This document shows, in pieces, positions 63,134 through 64,000 of a stretch of DNA of 64,000 nt (positions are counted from its first letter, which is position 1; every line of letters begins with the position of its first letter). A program made the translations under genes and the position numbers. The stretch comes from Mesorhabditis belari (taxonomy: Eukaryota > Nematoda > Chromadorea > Rhabditida > Rhabditidae): assembly GCA_958450365.1 (NCBI GenBank), contig CAUEEP010000733.1, positions 2,886,001-2,950,000 of the forward strand, in the 5' to 3' direction. A model generated the notes under the pieces. The model ran no database searches, had not been told where the DNA came from, and saw nothing but the letters and a program-made list of their open reading frames with translations.

Positions 63134-64000
63134 ATCTGTCAAAAAATTATAGACGAACCCTGTTTTTTTCTAGTTTAGAGCCGGATATAAGTGCTAGTCC
63201 AGCGAAAAGTATTTTTTAGTTTCTTTAATGTAAAAAACAGCCCATGCAAAATTTCAAGTCATTTCACTCATCCAAAGTACCTTATCGTAGAAAAAACGTT
63301 TTAACAGCTGTCAAAAAATTATAGACGCAACTTAAATTTGACGATTTATTCTATAGATAATTGTTGGTTTTTTCTCATTTTTTTCAATGACGAGACGTCT
63401 TTCCAACACGACCACATCACTCGAAGAGGTTCGCAAGGAGATGAAGCTTCCGGTCAGTCGCCAGACTGTGCACGACGTTGTTAAACGATCTTCAATACTC
63501 AAATACAAACTCATGAAGCAAGCTCCACGACTTACAAAGGACCATAAAGCCGCCCGTATCGATTTCGCTCAAAAAAACCAGAAGACCAAATGGGAAGGAG
63601 TTGGTTTACTAGTATTTCTTATATATTTTATGTTTAGATCATTTGGAGTGACGAAAAGAAGTTCAACCTTGATGGTGCTGATGGTTTCGAGGATATTGGA
63701 TGGATTCACGAAAGCCGGGCATGGTCTTCAGCATGAGGAACTTTGGAGGTGGATCATGTATGGTATGGGGAGCCTTTCGAGACGGTGAGCTGGTCGGCTT
63801 AGAGTTTATTTCGGCCCGGATGACATCGCTTGTCTACAAGTGTTGGACAAACATCTATCCGTCATCTGAACAGCAATCCGGGCAATAACTTTACTTTTAT
63901 GCACGATAACGCGAGTATTCATGCAAGTTGCTCCACAAGAGATTGGCTGACAAAATCGAAAATCGACACTCTCGCTTGGCCCGCTTGCAGCCCCGACTTG
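63134..64000 (+). mobile_element. Tc3-like transposon, broken and cut by the window edge
   Basis: Direct copies of ctgtcaaaaaattatagacg at 63136 and 63308 look like transposase-binding or end repeats. From 63387 the transposase reads VRKEMKLPVSRQTVHDVVKRS, then across a small intron (about 63597-63637) IIWSDEKKFNLDGADGF (first catalytic Asp), a frameshift, then MVFSMRNFGGGSCMVWGAF, FMHDNASIHAS (second Asp) and LAWPACSPDL. At least one frameshift and a stop inactivate it. Confidence 0.8.

Noticed and set aside
62726..63219. Joining the signal-peptide exon with the next open frames as one gene
   Set aside because: Downstream frames overlap the Tc3-like element and no acceptor in phase was found.

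Overview
The window is nuclear DNA of a nematode, probably a rhabditid but not a species I recognise. The evidence is small genes with many short GT-AG introns, polypyrimidine-AG sites just upstream of several start codons (as expected for spliced-leader acceptors), an alpha-spectrin gene of the SPC-1 type, H2A and H2B proteins very close to those of Caenorhabditis, and mariner/Tc3-like transposons with several TIR-bounded small elements. Spliced models below were assembled by eye from exon reading frames; no search was run.

Layout. (1) 1-7.8 kb: a + strand lysophospholipid acyltransferase gene (LCLAT1/AGPAT5 class, like nematode acl-8/9/10), 5' end outside the window. Its 3-kb intron carries a complete six-exon HTATIP2/TIP30-like gene on the opposite strand. 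Small TIR elements and a stray partial copy of one exon lie in other introns. (2) 7.8-10.1 kb: no gene seen; one 279-bp tandem duplication. (3) 10.1-25.4 kb: alpha-spectrin on the - strand, about 15 kb, from its first codon to the C-terminal EF-hand region, with tRNA-like relics and palindromes in its introns. (4) 25.4-31.5 kb: mostly non-coding and repeat-rich, with an intact tRNA-Leu(UAA) inside an inverted repeat and a dead mariner. (5) 31.6-34.3 kb: a ten-exon acidic, zinc-finger-like protein gene. (6) 35.0-62.3 kb: a core histone cluster with five H3, five H4, five H2A and five H2B genes, always as divergent H3/H4 and H2A/H2B pairs, each with a 3' histone stem-loop. The pairs change order and orientation along the cluster. 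The cluster is interrupted by a mariner carrying in-frame stops, a small prothymosin-like acidic protein gene, a SEC16-like gene remnant and minisatellites. (7) 62.3-64 kb: the first exon of a possible secreted protein and a broken Tc3-like transposon running off the edge.

How it works together. Each divergent histone pair shares a 250-290 bp promoter with a TATA-type box for each gene. Transcripts should be non-polyadenylated S-phase mRNAs ending at the conserved stem-loop, the target of SLBP (CDL-1 in C. elegans). The most unexpected signal is a conserved element of about 130 bp present in the inter-pair spacers, ten copies in total. Most copies carry an E2F-like TTTGGCGCCAAA palindrome, a CCAAT motif and complementary ends (GGCATC and GATGCC). 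It matches no coding feature and may be an S-phase control element or an undescribed structured RNA.
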